Below are positions 17,336 through 24,723 of a stretch of 35,693 bases of DNA, one piece after another. The translations under genes and the position numbers were made by a program. The notes beneath the pieces are model-generated. The model did no database searches. It was not told the DNA's origin and worked only from the letters and a program-made list of their open reading frames with translations. Numbering within the stretch: the stretch's first letter is position 1; each line of letters starts with the position of its first letter. This DNA is from Chloroflexota bacterium (GTDB taxonomy: Bacteria > Chloroflexota > Anaerolineae > JAAEKA01): positions 1 through 35,693 of the forward strand of contig JAYELL010000063.1 of the NCBI GenBank assembly GCA_034717495.1. Direction: 5' to 3'.

Positions 17336-17617
17336 TTACCAGTCGTTCCGAGGCCTGTCGTTGCTCCGTTCCTGGCGAGGCCGAGCCTCATTGACGCGAA
17401 GGTTGCGGCCTCCGAAAAGGGTGCCATCGAGAGCTGCAATCGCGGCAACTGCACCTTCGTCATTCATTTCGACGAACCCGAATCCGCGGGGTCGTCCCGT
17501 TTCGCGATCTGCTATCAGGTCCACGGCCTCAACCTCGCCGTATTCCCCAAACAGTTCTCGAATCTGGTCATCCTCCGCACTGAACGGCAGATTGCCAACA
17601 TAGAGTCGTTTAGACAT
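17336..17617 (-). CDS. RRM-type RNA-binding protein
   Basis: 93 residues forming a single RNA-recognition motif. RNP2 is LYVGNLPF (5-12) and RNP1 is RGFGFVEM (44-51), with the aromatic residues that stack on RNA bases. A short basic tail rich in Arg, Asn and Asp follows (ARPRQERSNDRPRNDW). Bacterial single-RRM proteins of this kind occur in cyanobacteria and Chloroflexota and are often induced by cold. AGGAG lies 9 nt before ATG 17617. The gene is monocistronic by appearance, with a hairpin 8 nt after its stop. Confidence 0.93.
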   Translation of the reverse strand: MSKRLYVGNLPFSAEDDQIRELFGEYGEVEAVDLIADRETGRPRGFGFVEMNDEGAVAAIAALDGTLFGGRNLRVNEARPRQERSNDRPRNDW

Positions 17618-18061
17618 TTTCTGATACTCCTAGCCCGGTTGTGCGTTTTCGCATCAACCACAACTTGCTTGCTCACCCAAGGGTAAGCGCTTGCTCGAAA
17701 AAACTTCCGTTTGTCCGGCGAAGTGAACCATCGATATACTGACGGAGGACAACTGCGGACCTGCACACATTGACCCGCTTATTACAAATCGCCGTTGCTG
17801 GGAACGCTGACTCGCAGTTTCAAGCGGCAGGAAGCTAGAGGCACCACCACAGACGGGAGGTCAATCGTCACCGGACAGCACAAGTGTACCCTAAAGATGA
17901 GATTCCGGCAAACTGGCGCCTGAAGTGGAAAAAGGAGAATTCCTGTTTCAGGTGGAGTCGCAGTTGACAACGGCGAGCTTCGTAGGGTAAGCTAACTCAT
18001 GGTCTATCAGGACCTTGTGGCGAATCGTCGATTGTTCCATTGTCAATGAAAGAGGGAGATC
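17618..18061. other. Divergent intergenic region between RRM gene and dienelactone hydrolase
   Basis: 444 bp without a convincing gene; a 62-codon frame inside has no coding character. It presumably holds the promoter and leader of the RRM gene (I cannot place it firmly) and, at 17964-17993, a candidate promoter for the rightward hydrolase gene. Confidence 0.5.
17964..17993 (+). promoter_or_regulatory. Candidate sigma-70 promoter for dienelactone hydrolase
   Basis: TTGACA at 17964-17969, an 18-bp spacer, then TAAGCT at 17988-17993, which keeps the first T, the A and the final T of the -10 consensus. A transcript would start near 18000, giving a leader of about 60 nt before ATG 18062. Confidence 0.4.
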
Positions 18062-18751
18062 ATGCCAACAGATACCATTACGATTCCCGTGTCATCGGGC
18101 GAGATCAGCGGCTATTACGCCTGGCCGGAGAACGATGGTCCATGGCCTGCCGTGGTCATCATCCACGAGCTGTTCGGCCTGAACGAGAACATTCGCGACA
18201 CCGCCAGGCGTTTTGCCGCCCAAGGCTACGCGGCCCTGGCCGTCGACCTCTTCCATGGACGCAACCGGACGGTCTGTATGGCCCGTTTCATGGGCGGCAT
18301 GTTCCTGCGCTCCCTCGACCATGGCGCTATCGGCGACCTGAAGGCCAGCCTCTCCCATCTGGCCAGCCTGCCCGGGGTTGACCCGCAGCGATTGGGCGCC
18401 ATCGGGTTCTGCATGGGTGGCAGTTTTGCCATCGCCTGGGCCTGCACCGACGACCGTTTGAAAGTCATTGCACCCTTCTACAGCATGAATCCTCGTCCCC
18501 TGGATGCCGTTGCACGCTCCTGCCCGGTGGTAGGCTCCTTTCCGGAAAAGGATTTCACGGCCAGCGGCGCTCGCAAGCTCGAGGAGATATTGGACCGCTC
18601 CGACGTGCCCCGCGATTTCAAGACCTACCCCGGCGCTAAACACTCCTTCTTCAACGACCGGGGGGATAACTACGATCCGGCGGCCTCCGAGGATGCCTGG
18701 AACCGCACACTGGCCTTTTTCAGTAACCATCTGCCCACAACAACGTCCTGA
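18062..18751 (+). CDS. Dienelactone hydrolase family protein
   Basis: 229 residues, an alpha/beta hydrolase of the carboxymethylenebutenolidase type, which opens enol-lactones with a cysteine nucleophile. Triad: Cys117 in GFCMGG, Asp164 in PEKDFT and His194 in AKHSFF. The family features HELFGLNENI and YAALAVDLF are present, and the length is normal (about 230). No signal peptide, so cytoplasmic. ATG 18062 follows AGGGAGA. No other aromatic-degradation genes lie nearby, and many family members act on unknown esters, so the physiological substrate is open. Confidence 0.93.
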   Translation: MPTDTITIPVSSGEISGYYAWPENDGPWPAVVIIHELFGLNENIRDTARRFAAQGYAALAVDLFHGRNRTVCMARFMGGMFLRSLDHGAIGDLKASLSHLASLPGVDPQRLGAIGFCMGGSFAIAWACTDDRLKVIAPFYSMNPRPLDAVARSCPVVGSFPEKDFTASGARKLEEILDRSDVPRDFKTYPGAKHSFFNDRGDNYDPAASEDAWNRTLAFFSNHLPTTTS

Positions 18752-19131
18752 CGACTCGGCTGCGGCCGGTCTGTGCGAAGCCTCCCGCAGCGAAGCGGAG
18801 TGGATGTGTACCACCCCTGGGAACCGCCCCGGAGTGGGTGATCGTCAGCCGAAGGGCACATCCTGAGCTTGCCGAAGGGCCCGACCGTGCCACCAGGTAT
18901 TCTCGCTGATCTTTTCTGATGTCTGATCTGCGTTTATCAGCGTCCATCTGCGGTTGTATTTTTTCTCCGATTTCACCGCTGACCTGTCCTGCCCACTCCG
19001 GGGCACCTGACGGTGAGCGTAGTCGAAGGATCTACGCAGACCTACGGCGCAGATCCTCGCTGACCCTTTTTTGGATTGATCAGCGTTCATCTGCGGTTAT
19101 CTACGCGTGCATGCATCTGACTCGTAACGAC
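18752..19131. repeat. Intergenic cluster of dispersed repeats
   Basis: There is no real gene in this 380-bp gap. Recognisable repeats: CCCGCAGCGAAGCGGAGTGG (18785-18804, also near 9068); CTGAGCTTGCCGAAGGG (18863-18879) and CGGTGAGCGTAGTCGAAGG (19011-19029), the widespread 'CTGAGCTTGTCGAAGG' type; two copies of a GATCAGCGTTCATCTGCGGTT-like unit (18899-18958 and 19051-19100); and a 12-bp inverted pair CCCCGGAGTGGG (18828-18839) / CCCACTCCGGGG (about 18991-19002). An 81-codon frame here on the minus strand is made of these repeats. Confidence 0.7.
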
Positions 19132-19956
19132 CTAACGACTCAGCAGGTAGGCGTTGAAGCGCCCTCCCACCAGGAAGTCAACCGCCACGTACCTGGCTGC
19201 AAACGCTTCCTCAAACAGCGCACGGGTGTGCGCGCGCCAGCGGCGCGCCAGAGCCAGGTCCCCCCCTTTCAAGCGCTGAAAATCCTGAGGGATGGCAATC
19301 AACAGCCTCTGATTAACAGGGATCGAGTTGGTCGCCGCCGGCTGCAGCAGGCCCTCCGCGTCAGCAGCCGGTTTATTGACCAACACCGCTCCTCCGGCCA
19401 GAGCCTGGGAGATCGTCAGCCTGCGTCGCCCCAGGCCGAGAATCTGCCCGACTCGATCATCCCCGATCTGCCAATCCACCCGAAAACGATCGCTGGCCAA
19501 CCCCTGGTTCAGCCCATCCCGCATCTCGCCATACAGATCCCGCAGATAGGTGTTGCAGACAGCGCCAAGCTTGCGCAGATTCAGCCGCGCGTTGCGGCCT
19601 TCCAACGGATCATAGGTCCAGGTAATCAGATCGATGCCCTGGGCCAGAACGTGGTCCCGCTGGGCCAGCTTCAGTCTGAAGCCCAGGCCCCGGTTCTGTA
19701 CCTCCGGTACCACAGCGGCCATGTGGGAGCAATGTTTCAGCCTGCCTTCGCTTGTCAATCCCAGAAAACCAAAGACGAAGCCCAGCAGTCGATCCTGCGA
19801 AAAGGCACCCAGGACGAGGCCTCCATTCTTCTGAATGGTCAACAGCATGTGATCGGGAACGATATCCGCATCAGGTAGAGACCAAACCTGCCGTTGTAAC
19901 CGCTCCACTGCCCGATACCCGGCATGGCTTTCCACCGGTCGGATGTCGATAGTCAT
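19132..19956 (-). CDS. GNAT-family acetyltransferase (COG3375-like)
   Basis: 274 residues. The N-terminal half has GNAT features: VLGAFSQDRLLGFVFGF as central strands, then MAAVVPEVQNRGLGFRLKLAQRD, where Q-N-R-G-L-G is the acetyl-CoA pyrophosphate-binding loop. The following TWTYDPLEGRNARLNLRKLGAV is typical of the COG3375 group of predicted acyltransferases. The C-terminal part (PQDFQRLKGGDLALARRWR) is also seen in that group. The substrate is unknown. The start is 6 bp after the SDR gene's stop on the same strand, so the two are probably one operon. Confidence 0.85.
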   Translation of the reverse strand: MTIDIRPVESHAGYRAVERLQRQVWSLPDADIVPDHMLLTIQKNGGLVLGAFSQDRLLGFVFGFLGLTSEGRLKHCSHMAAVVPEVQNRGLGFRLKLAQRDHVLAQGIDLITWTYDPLEGRNARLNLRKLGAVCNTYLRDLYGEMRDGLNQGLASDRFRVDWQIGDDRVGQILGLGRRRLTISQALAGGAVLVNKPAADAEGLLQPAATNSIPVNQRLLIAIPQDFQRLKGGDLALARRWRAHTRALFEEAFAARYVAVDFLVGGRFNAYLLSR

Positions 19957-19962
19957 CGAAAG

Positions 19963-20715
19963 CTAGCGCCCCATCCACCCGCCATCTACGGGGATCACAG
20001 CGCCACTGATGTAGGCCGATGCCTCGGAGGCAAGAAAGACGGCCAGGCCTTTCATGTCATCGGGAGTGCCCCAGCGCCCGGCGGGGATACGCGCCAGGAT
20101 CATCCGGTTGCGGGAAGGATCTTCGAGCAGCGCAGCGGTCATGTCGGTAGCCATATAGCCCGGCGCGATGGCGTTGACGGTGACGCCCCGCCCGGCCCAC
20201 TCGTTGGAAAAGGCCTTGGTCAGTTGTGCCACGCCCCCCTTGGCCGCGGCATAGGCCGGGACCGTAACGCCTCCAATGAAACTCAACAATGATGCCACGT
20301 TGATGATCCGCCCCCAGCCCTTTTGCAGCATCACCCCTCCCGCCAGCTGATTCAAGAGGAACATCGCGCTCAAATTGACCTCAATCACGTAGTCCCACGC
20401 TTCGCTGGGGAATATCTCCGCAGGATAGCGGTCCTGGACACCGTGGCTGACGAGCAATATATCCAGGGTCTGAAGTTCGCTCAACGCCCGATCGAAGGCC
20501 CTGTGAAGCTGCCCGCGGTCAGCAAGGTCGGCTTGAATGGGCACCGCCTGGTCGCCCAGTTCCTCAGCCACCCTGAAGACTGCCTCACTTCTGCCCGAGA
20601 TCGCAACCTCTGCGCCCGCCGCAAGCAGTCCCTCCGCCATAGCTTTTCCCAGGCCGCGCGTTGCTCCCGTCACCAGTGCTTTTTTACCATGAAGATCGTA
20701 CAGGGACTCTGTCAC
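19963..20715 (-). CDS. SDR-family oxidoreductase
   Basis: 250 residues, a classical short-chain dehydrogenase. The cofactor motif TGATRGLG (16-23), NVAS with the catalytic Ser region, YAAAKGG with the Tyr-x3-Lys pair, and the final GAVIPVDGGWMGR are all present. GRS at about residues 41-43 after the second strand suggests NADP(H) use. It is most like the 3-oxoacyl-ACP reductase / 2-deoxygluconate dehydrogenase-type subgroup, which is too broad to name a substrate. Starts at GTG 20715 with GAGGGAG 9 nt upstream. Followed by the GNAT gene. Confidence 0.92.
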   Translation of the reverse strand: MTESLYDLHGKKALVTGATRGLGKAMAEGLLAAGAEVAISGRSEAVFRVAEELGDQAVPIQADLADRGQLHRAFDRALSELQTLDILLVSHGVQDRYPAEIFPSEAWDYVIEVNLSAMFLLNQLAGGVMLQKGWGRIINVASLLSFIGGVTVPAYAAAKGGVAQLTKAFSNEWAGRGVTVNAIAPGYMATDMTAALLEDPSRNRMILARIPAGRWGTPDDMKGLAVFLASEASAYISGAVIPVDGGWMGR

Positions 20716-21053
20716 GCTTTGTCTCCCTCATCTCCTTTATCTGCAGGAAGCCGTCCATTGGCTGTCTGAATGGCGCAGGAAGTATACCTGAAACGGAACT
20801 GCGCAACAAGAAAGAGACAGACTGGGGCCGTAGCCTGGTCCGCCCCCAGCAGCGGTCCTGCTTTTCCAGGGCTATGGCGAAACGTGCGATTCTCAATATG
20901 CGATCTGCGTAACTCCAGTCAACAATTACCGGATACGGCAGATCCTGATATAATGAAAAAGCTTATGAGAACTCTCTCATCACCATTTCAACTTGCAGGG
21001 AGACCCGGTCAGGCTTTGCTGATCCAACCCCTCGCAAAAAAAGTGAGGTTACC
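20716..21053. other. Divergent intergenic region, SDR gene / aldo-keto reductase
   Basis: 338 bp between divergent genes. Short open frames here show no coding character. It holds the leftward ribosome site of the SDR gene and a rightward extended -10 element. Confidence 0.5.
20946..20954 (+). promoter_or_regulatory. Extended -10 promoter upstream of aldo/keto reductase
   Basis: TGATATAAT contains a perfect TATAAT (20949-20954) preceded by the TG of an extended -10. No good -35 is seen 17 bp upstream, as is usual for extended -10 promoters. The transcript would start near 20961, about 90 nt before ATG 21054. Confidence 0.45.
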
Positions 21054-21911
21054 ATGATAGAAAAGATTCCCTTCGGACGCACCGGACACCTGAGCACCCG
21101 CACCCTTTTTGGCGCAGCCGCCCTCTCCCGGGTAACCCAGGAAGAGGCCGATCGAACCCTGGAGGTGTTACTCTCGTATGGCGTAAATCACATCGATACA
21201 GCAGCCAGTTACGGTGACGCCGAGTTGCGCATTGGACCATGGATGGACACCTGCCGCGACCAGTTCTTCCTGGCCACCAAGACGGAAAAACGCACCTACG
21301 CGGAAGCCCGCGAGGAAATCCAGCGTTCCCTGGAACGACTGCGCGTCGACCAGGTAGACCTGATTCAGCTGCACTTCCTGGTGGATGAAGAGCAGTGGAA
21401 AACTGCCATGGGCCCCGGCGGCGCGCTGGAAGCAGCCATCGAGGCCCGCGACGAGGGGCTGGTTCGTTTCATCGGTGTGACCGGGCACGGCGTCCAGGTT
21501 GCCGCCCGACACTTGCGCAGCCTGGACCGCTTCGACTTTGATTCTGTGTTGCTGCCCTACTTCTACGTCATGATGCAGGACCAGCAATATGCCAGGGACT
21601 TCGAGGCTCTGCTGAAACTATGCCAGGAACGTAATGTGGCATTTCAGACCATCAAGGCCTTGAACCGGCGCCCCTGGGGCGATCGGCCACAAACCCGTTC
21701 GGTCTGGTATGAACCTCTTGAGCAGCAAGCCCACATCGACCGGGCCGTTCACTTCGTGTTGGCACGCCCTGGCATCTTCCTCAACACAGCCGGCGATATC
21801 CATCTGTTGCCGAAGATATTGGATGCGGCCAGCCGATTCGAGCAGGGGCCCAGCAATGAAGCGATGGCTGCCGATGCACAGACATTGGCGATGGAACCAC
21901 TGTTCACCTGA
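21054..21911 (+). CDS. Aldo/keto reductase
   Basis: 285 residues, a NAD(P)H-dependent TIM-barrel reductase. The catalytic tetrad is visible: Asp48 and Tyr53 in [12 protein letters not shown], Lys76 in LATKTEK and His107 in QLHFL. The motif [10 protein letters not shown] corresponds to the usual 'G-x-S-N' strand but with GVTGHG, which occurs in a subgroup of bacterial aldo/keto reductases of unknown substrate. The length is a little short of the common 310-330. GAGG lies 7-8 nt before the ATG. It stands alone on the plus strand, followed by a repeat-rich gap. Confidence 0.93.
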   Translation: MIEKIPFGRTGHLSTRTLFGAAALSRVTQEEADRTLEVLLSYGVNHIDTAASYGDAELRIGPWMDTCRDQFFLATKTEKRTYAEAREEIQRSLERLRVDQVDLIQLHFLVDEEQWKTAMGPGGALEAAIEARDEGLVRFIGVTGHGVQVAARHLRSLDRFDFDSVLLPYFYVMMQDQQYARDFEALLKLCQERNVAFQTIKALNRRPWGDRPQTRSVWYEPLEQQAHIDRAVHFVLARPGIFLNTAGDIHLLPKILDAASRFEQGPSNEAMAADAQTLAMEPLFT

Positions 21912-22140
21912 GCGATGCCTGACACTTCAGCTGACATTAGGTTCATAGTGATCATTGCGACGCCACGGCAGCACGCCAGCAGGCGGTGCGTGAGCTAGGC
22001 GTACCGTGACGCTAGCAAGCGGTGCGAGACGTCAGCAGACGGTGCGTGAGCTAGCTAGGTAAGGCCACCGAGAGGTGTGAGCTAGGAGATCGAGCGCAAG
22101 CGAGGTCGACGTGGCAATCTCACACCTTCTATTCGCAAGA
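21912..22140. repeat. CATTGCGA...GCAATCTCAC-type repeat element
   Basis: The gap holds an element running from CATTGCGACGCCAC (about 21956) to GTGGCAATCTCACAC (about 22111-22125), whose ends are partly inverted. Inside is a 21-bp direct repeat with one mismatch: AGCAGGCGGTGCGTGAGCTAG (21978-21998) and the copy at 22034-22054. CGAGAGGTGTGAGC at 22069-22082 is shared with 15431-15444. Confidence 0.6.
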
Positions 22141-22155
22141 ACGCAGTTCTCTATC

Positions 22156-22196
22156 AAAAAAGCCGGGCGCTGCTCTCCTACATTGCAGTGCCCGGC
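22156..22196 (-). terminator. Rho-independent terminator of mscS
   Basis: A 12-bp stem (GCCGGGCGCTGC 22162-22173 with GCAGTGCCCGGC 22185-22196, one G-U pair) and an 11-nt loop. On the minus strand it is followed directly by six T (22161-22156). It lies 26 bp after the stop of the MscS gene, so it ends that transcript. Confidence 0.92.
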
Positions 22197-22222
22197 TCGT
22201 GATTGTTGAGATGTAGCCCCAA

Positions 22223-23041
22223 TCATCCGCTGCCGTTGGGCTGGATCAGATGCACATCCTGCTGAGGGAAGGGAATCGAGATTCCCTCGGCATCGAAACG
22301 TGTCTTGATATTCTCGGTAAAATCAAAGAAAAGGGGCCAATAGTCGTCGATCTTCACGAAGGGCCGCACGGCAAAGTTCACACTGCTGTCAGCCAACTCC
22401 AGAACCCGTACCGTCGGCGGCGGATCGTGCAGCACGCGCTCATCGGCCATGACCATCTCCGTCAAAATATGTTTGGCCTTCTGCATATCATCGTCGTACC
22501 CGATTCCGAAAACCATATCCACCCGGCGGATGCCCTTTTCGGAGTAGTTGATGATCGTGTCCGACGTTACCACCCCGTTGGGGATAATCACTGTCTTCTG
22601 ATCGCCCGTTACCAGTACCGTGTTCACGAGCTGTATGTCCTCGACCACGCCTGTTTGGCCGCTGATCTCCACCAGATCGCCGATCCGGAAGGGGTGGAAG
22701 GTGAGAATGAGCACCCCGCCGGCGAAATTCGAGAGAGCGCCCTGTAACGCCAGGCCCACGGCGAGGCCCAGCGCCGCCACCAGCGCCGCCAATGCGGCAG
22801 TCTCGATTCCCAGCGTGCCCAGGGCAAAGGCGATTGCCAGGCCTATCACCGCTAAATTGGTCAGAGTGGCGGCCATGCGAACGACCGCTTCATCGGTGTC
22901 CCGCTTTTCGAGTTCACGGCGAACCATGCGGGAGATGACACCGGCCAGCCAGCGGCCCACCAAAAAGATGACGATGGCCGCCACGAGTTTTAGGCCCCAG
23001 GTCAGAAGAGCCGTGATGATGGGATTCAGGTCAAGTTCCAT
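22223..23041 (-). CDS. Small-conductance mechanosensitive channel, MscS family
   Basis: 272 residues, close to the classical MscS length (286). It releases small solutes across the inner membrane upon osmotic downshift. Three N-terminal membrane helices end with the pore-lining TM3, rich in small residues (AALVAALGLAVGLALQGALSNFAGG), followed by the beta-domain (FRIGDLVEISGQTGVVEDIQL, IIPNGVV) and the alpha/beta cytoplasmic vestibule. AGGAG lies before ATG 23041. It has its own clear terminator. A second, longer MscS homologue lies at 26163 in this window. Confidence 0.95.
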   Translation of the reverse strand: MELDLNPIITALLTWGLKLVAAIVIFLVGRWLAGVISRMVRRELEKRDTDEAVVRMAATLTNLAVIGLAIAFALGTLGIETAALAALVAALGLAVGLALQGALSNFAGGVLILTFHPFRIGDLVEISGQTGVVEDIQLVNTVLVTGDQKTVIIPNGVVTSDTIINYSEKGIRRVDMVFGIGYDDDMQKAKHILTEMVMADERVLHDPPPTVRVLELADSSVNFAVRPFVKIDDYWPLFFDFTENIKTRFDAEGISIPFPQQDVHLIQPNGSG

Positions 23042-23146
23042 AGTGAATGCTCCTACGTAAATGCTCCTTCGTTTAGAATGCCAATTGCTCCTGACGAATT
23101 TTCGCTCCTTTCAACAACAACGGCTGATGAGACTCACCCGCACATC

Positions 23147-23263
23147 TCAGCCCACCACATAGTCCAGCCAGTCCAGCAACATATCTGCTACGCCATCGTC
23201 ATCCTCCAGGGCGAACTGGAGCAGGTCGATCGGCCACGGCGCTCGCTTATCGCGCCCAATAGC
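23147..23263 (-). pseudogene. Possible start-less gene remnant between ctaA and mscS
   Basis: On the minus strand a 38-codon stretch stays open between TGA 23264-23266 and TGA 23147-23149. Its product includes KRAPWPIDLLQFALEDDD and MLLDWLDYVVG, and third positions are mostly G or C, as in real genes here. There is no normal start before an internal ATG. An ATG in another frame (MSYWAR) just upstream could join it through a single-base shift. It may be a decayed small gene. No family recognised. Confidence 0.3.
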
Positions 23264-23291
23264 TCATCCTGACGGCAAAGCAGTTCATTGC

Positions 23292-24422
23292 TCAGGGCGC
23301 AATGGTGGACTTCGATCCTGGAAGAGGTCCCTCACTGGAAACCTGGCTCGCCTGCCCGACGCCCTCGCCCAATATTCGCTGATCCACGAAGATTAGTACC
23401 ACGAACATCGCCATCGCTGTCGATTGATGAAGCAAGGCCAGCACAATGGGAACATGCATCCAGATCACGCTCACGCCCAAAACGATCTGGAAACAGGCCA
23501 ACACGATTAGCAGGAGCAGGCTTTTTGTAATTGTTTGCGAGGCACCGCGGCGCCCGGTGACGATCGTCAATATGACCGCAAAGATCAGGACAACGAAGGC
23601 AAACCAGCGATGCGTGAAATGTACGGTGGCAGCCAGCTCGATCAGGTTGCGCCACCAGGGCTCGACGACCGACAACAATCCGGGCGGTATGAGATAGCCA
23701 AACATCAAAGGAAAGGTGTTGGAAACGTAACCTGCCTTCAAACCTGCCATCAGGCCACCGTAGGCAATCTGGATCACCAATATCACCGTCGTAAGGACGG
23801 CCAGCCAGAAACTGGCGGATCGGGTAACTTCCTTCTCCAGCTTCGGCGTCCCATAAACGCGATTGAGCGCAGTCCACAATGTCAGCGCGAGCAGACCGAG
23901 GGCTACCAGAAGATGAACTGTCAGTCGATAATGGCTGACGGCTGGACGATCGACCAGTCCACTGCTGACCATGTACCAGCCCAGGAATCCCTGAAAGGCG
24001 AACACAAGGGCAATCAGCATATAGGCCAGGGAGTCTCGCCAGGGAATAATACCCTTGATCAGGAAATAGAGCAGGGGGATCACGACAAAAAGCCCTGCCA
24101 GTCGAGCCACCAGCCGATGAAACCACTCCAGATAGAATATCCCCTTGAAGCCATCCAGCATCATCTCACGGTTGACCAGCTGAAACTCCGGAGTCTGCTG
24201 GTATTTGGCGAATTCCGCTTGCCAGGCCTGCTCCCCAATGGGCGGCAAGACACCTGAAATGACATTCCACTCGACGATGGATAGTCCCGAATGAGTCAGT
24301 CGAACCAGGCCACCAAACGCGACCATGAAGATAATCAGCCCACAGACGATAAACAGCCACGTGGTGACCGCCTTGTTTCCTTTTGTAGAAACCATCTGGC
24401 CTTCTAGGGATCCAGAACCCAT
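23292..24422 (-). CDS. ctaA: Heme A synthase (COX15/CtaA)
   Basis: 376 residues from ATG 24422, chosen for AGGAGA 5-6 nt upstream; the frame stays open to 24542 but that part has no coding character. CtaA oxidises heme O to heme A in the membrane for aa3-type cytochrome oxidase. About eight membrane helices are visible. The heme-ligand histidines lie in EWFHRLVARLAG, HYRLTVHLL, VHFTHRWFAF and LHQSTAM, in the order expected for the family, and the N-terminal FGGLVRLTHSGLSIVEW is characteristic. The length is that of the larger (proteobacterial/mitochondrial-like) type. No oxidase subunit gene is in the window. Confidence 0.95.
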   Translation of the reverse strand: MGSGSLEGQMVSTKGNKAVTTWLFIVCGLIIFMVAFGGLVRLTHSGLSIVEWNVISGVLPPIGEQAWQAEFAKYQQTPEFQLVNREMMLDGFKGIFYLEWFHRLVARLAGLFVVIPLLYFLIKGIIPWRDSLAYMLIALVFAFQGFLGWYMVSSGLVDRPAVSHYRLTVHLLVALGLLALTLWTALNRVYGTPKLEKEVTRSASFWLAVLTTVILVIQIAYGGLMAGLKAGYVSNTFPLMFGYLIPPGLLSVVEPWWRNLIELAATVHFTHRWFAFVVLIFAVILTIVTGRRGASQTITKSLLLLIVLACFQIVLGVSVIWMHVPIVLALLHQSTAMAMFVVLIFVDQRILGEGVGQASQVSSEGPLPGSKSTIAP

Positions 24423-24458
24423 GTGTCTCTCCTGAAAAGAAATGCTCAAACCCCTATA

Positions 24459-24487
24459 CAAATACCTCGCTTTATTCGATTTGTCAA
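24459..24487 (-). promoter_or_regulatory. Candidate ctaA promoter overlapped by an inverted repeat
   Basis: On the minus strand a perfect TTGACA (24487-24482) is followed after 17 bp by TATTTG, a weak -10. The -35 overlaps a perfect inverted repeat GTCAAC-N5-GTTGAC (24483-24499), which could be an operator. It sits about 40-60 bp before ATG 24422. Confidence 0.35.
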
Positions 24488-24555
24488 CAGCCAGTTGACG
24501 GTGCCCTTCAGACAGGCTACAATTAAGTGGCCCTTTGTTCAAGCGCTTTCAGTAT

Positions 24556-24583
24556 CGTTATCGACAATTCCTTGTCGATAACG
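24556..24583. promoter_or_regulatory. Perfect 12-bp palindrome (hairpin or operator)
   Basis: CGTTATCGACAA (24556-24567), loop TTCC, TTGTCGATAACG (24572-24583): a perfect 12-bp inverted repeat with a four-base loop, not followed by a T-tract on either strand. It could be a protein-binding site or a cruciform in this divergent promoter region. Confidence 0.6.
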
Positions 24584-24723
24584 CGCTCATTGAGGCGTTG
24601 CGCTGGCTGAATTGCCCCGTTCCCAATCCCAAAGGGACGCCGGTTGGCGGGGACGGGATGCATTCGCATCGGCGAGAGGCCATTGGCAATTGACTATTAG
24701 CTAGCTCCTACGCCCCTTTTACT

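Larger units (their letters stand above)
24423..24723. other. Divergent regulatory region between ctaA and hydrolase lipoprotein
   Basis: 301 bp without a gene. It holds a leftward TTGACA, two perfect inverted repeats (24483-24499 and 24556-24583), a GC-rich stretch (24610-24660) where CCCGTTCCC and GGGGACGGG could pair, and an ATTGGCAATTGACTATTAG repeat near 24683-24701. Confidence 0.6.

Noticed and set aside
18845-19090. 81-codon minus-strand frame
   Set aside because: It is composed of dispersed repeats and has no ribosome site or protein-like character.
24423-24542. N-terminal extension of ctaA to 24542
   Set aside because: It contains the promoter-like TTGACA and inverted repeat, and ATG 24422 has a good ribosome site.
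24610-24660. Insertion-sequence end
   Set aside because: CCCGTTCCC / GGGGACGGG can pair, but no transposase and no target duplication were seen.
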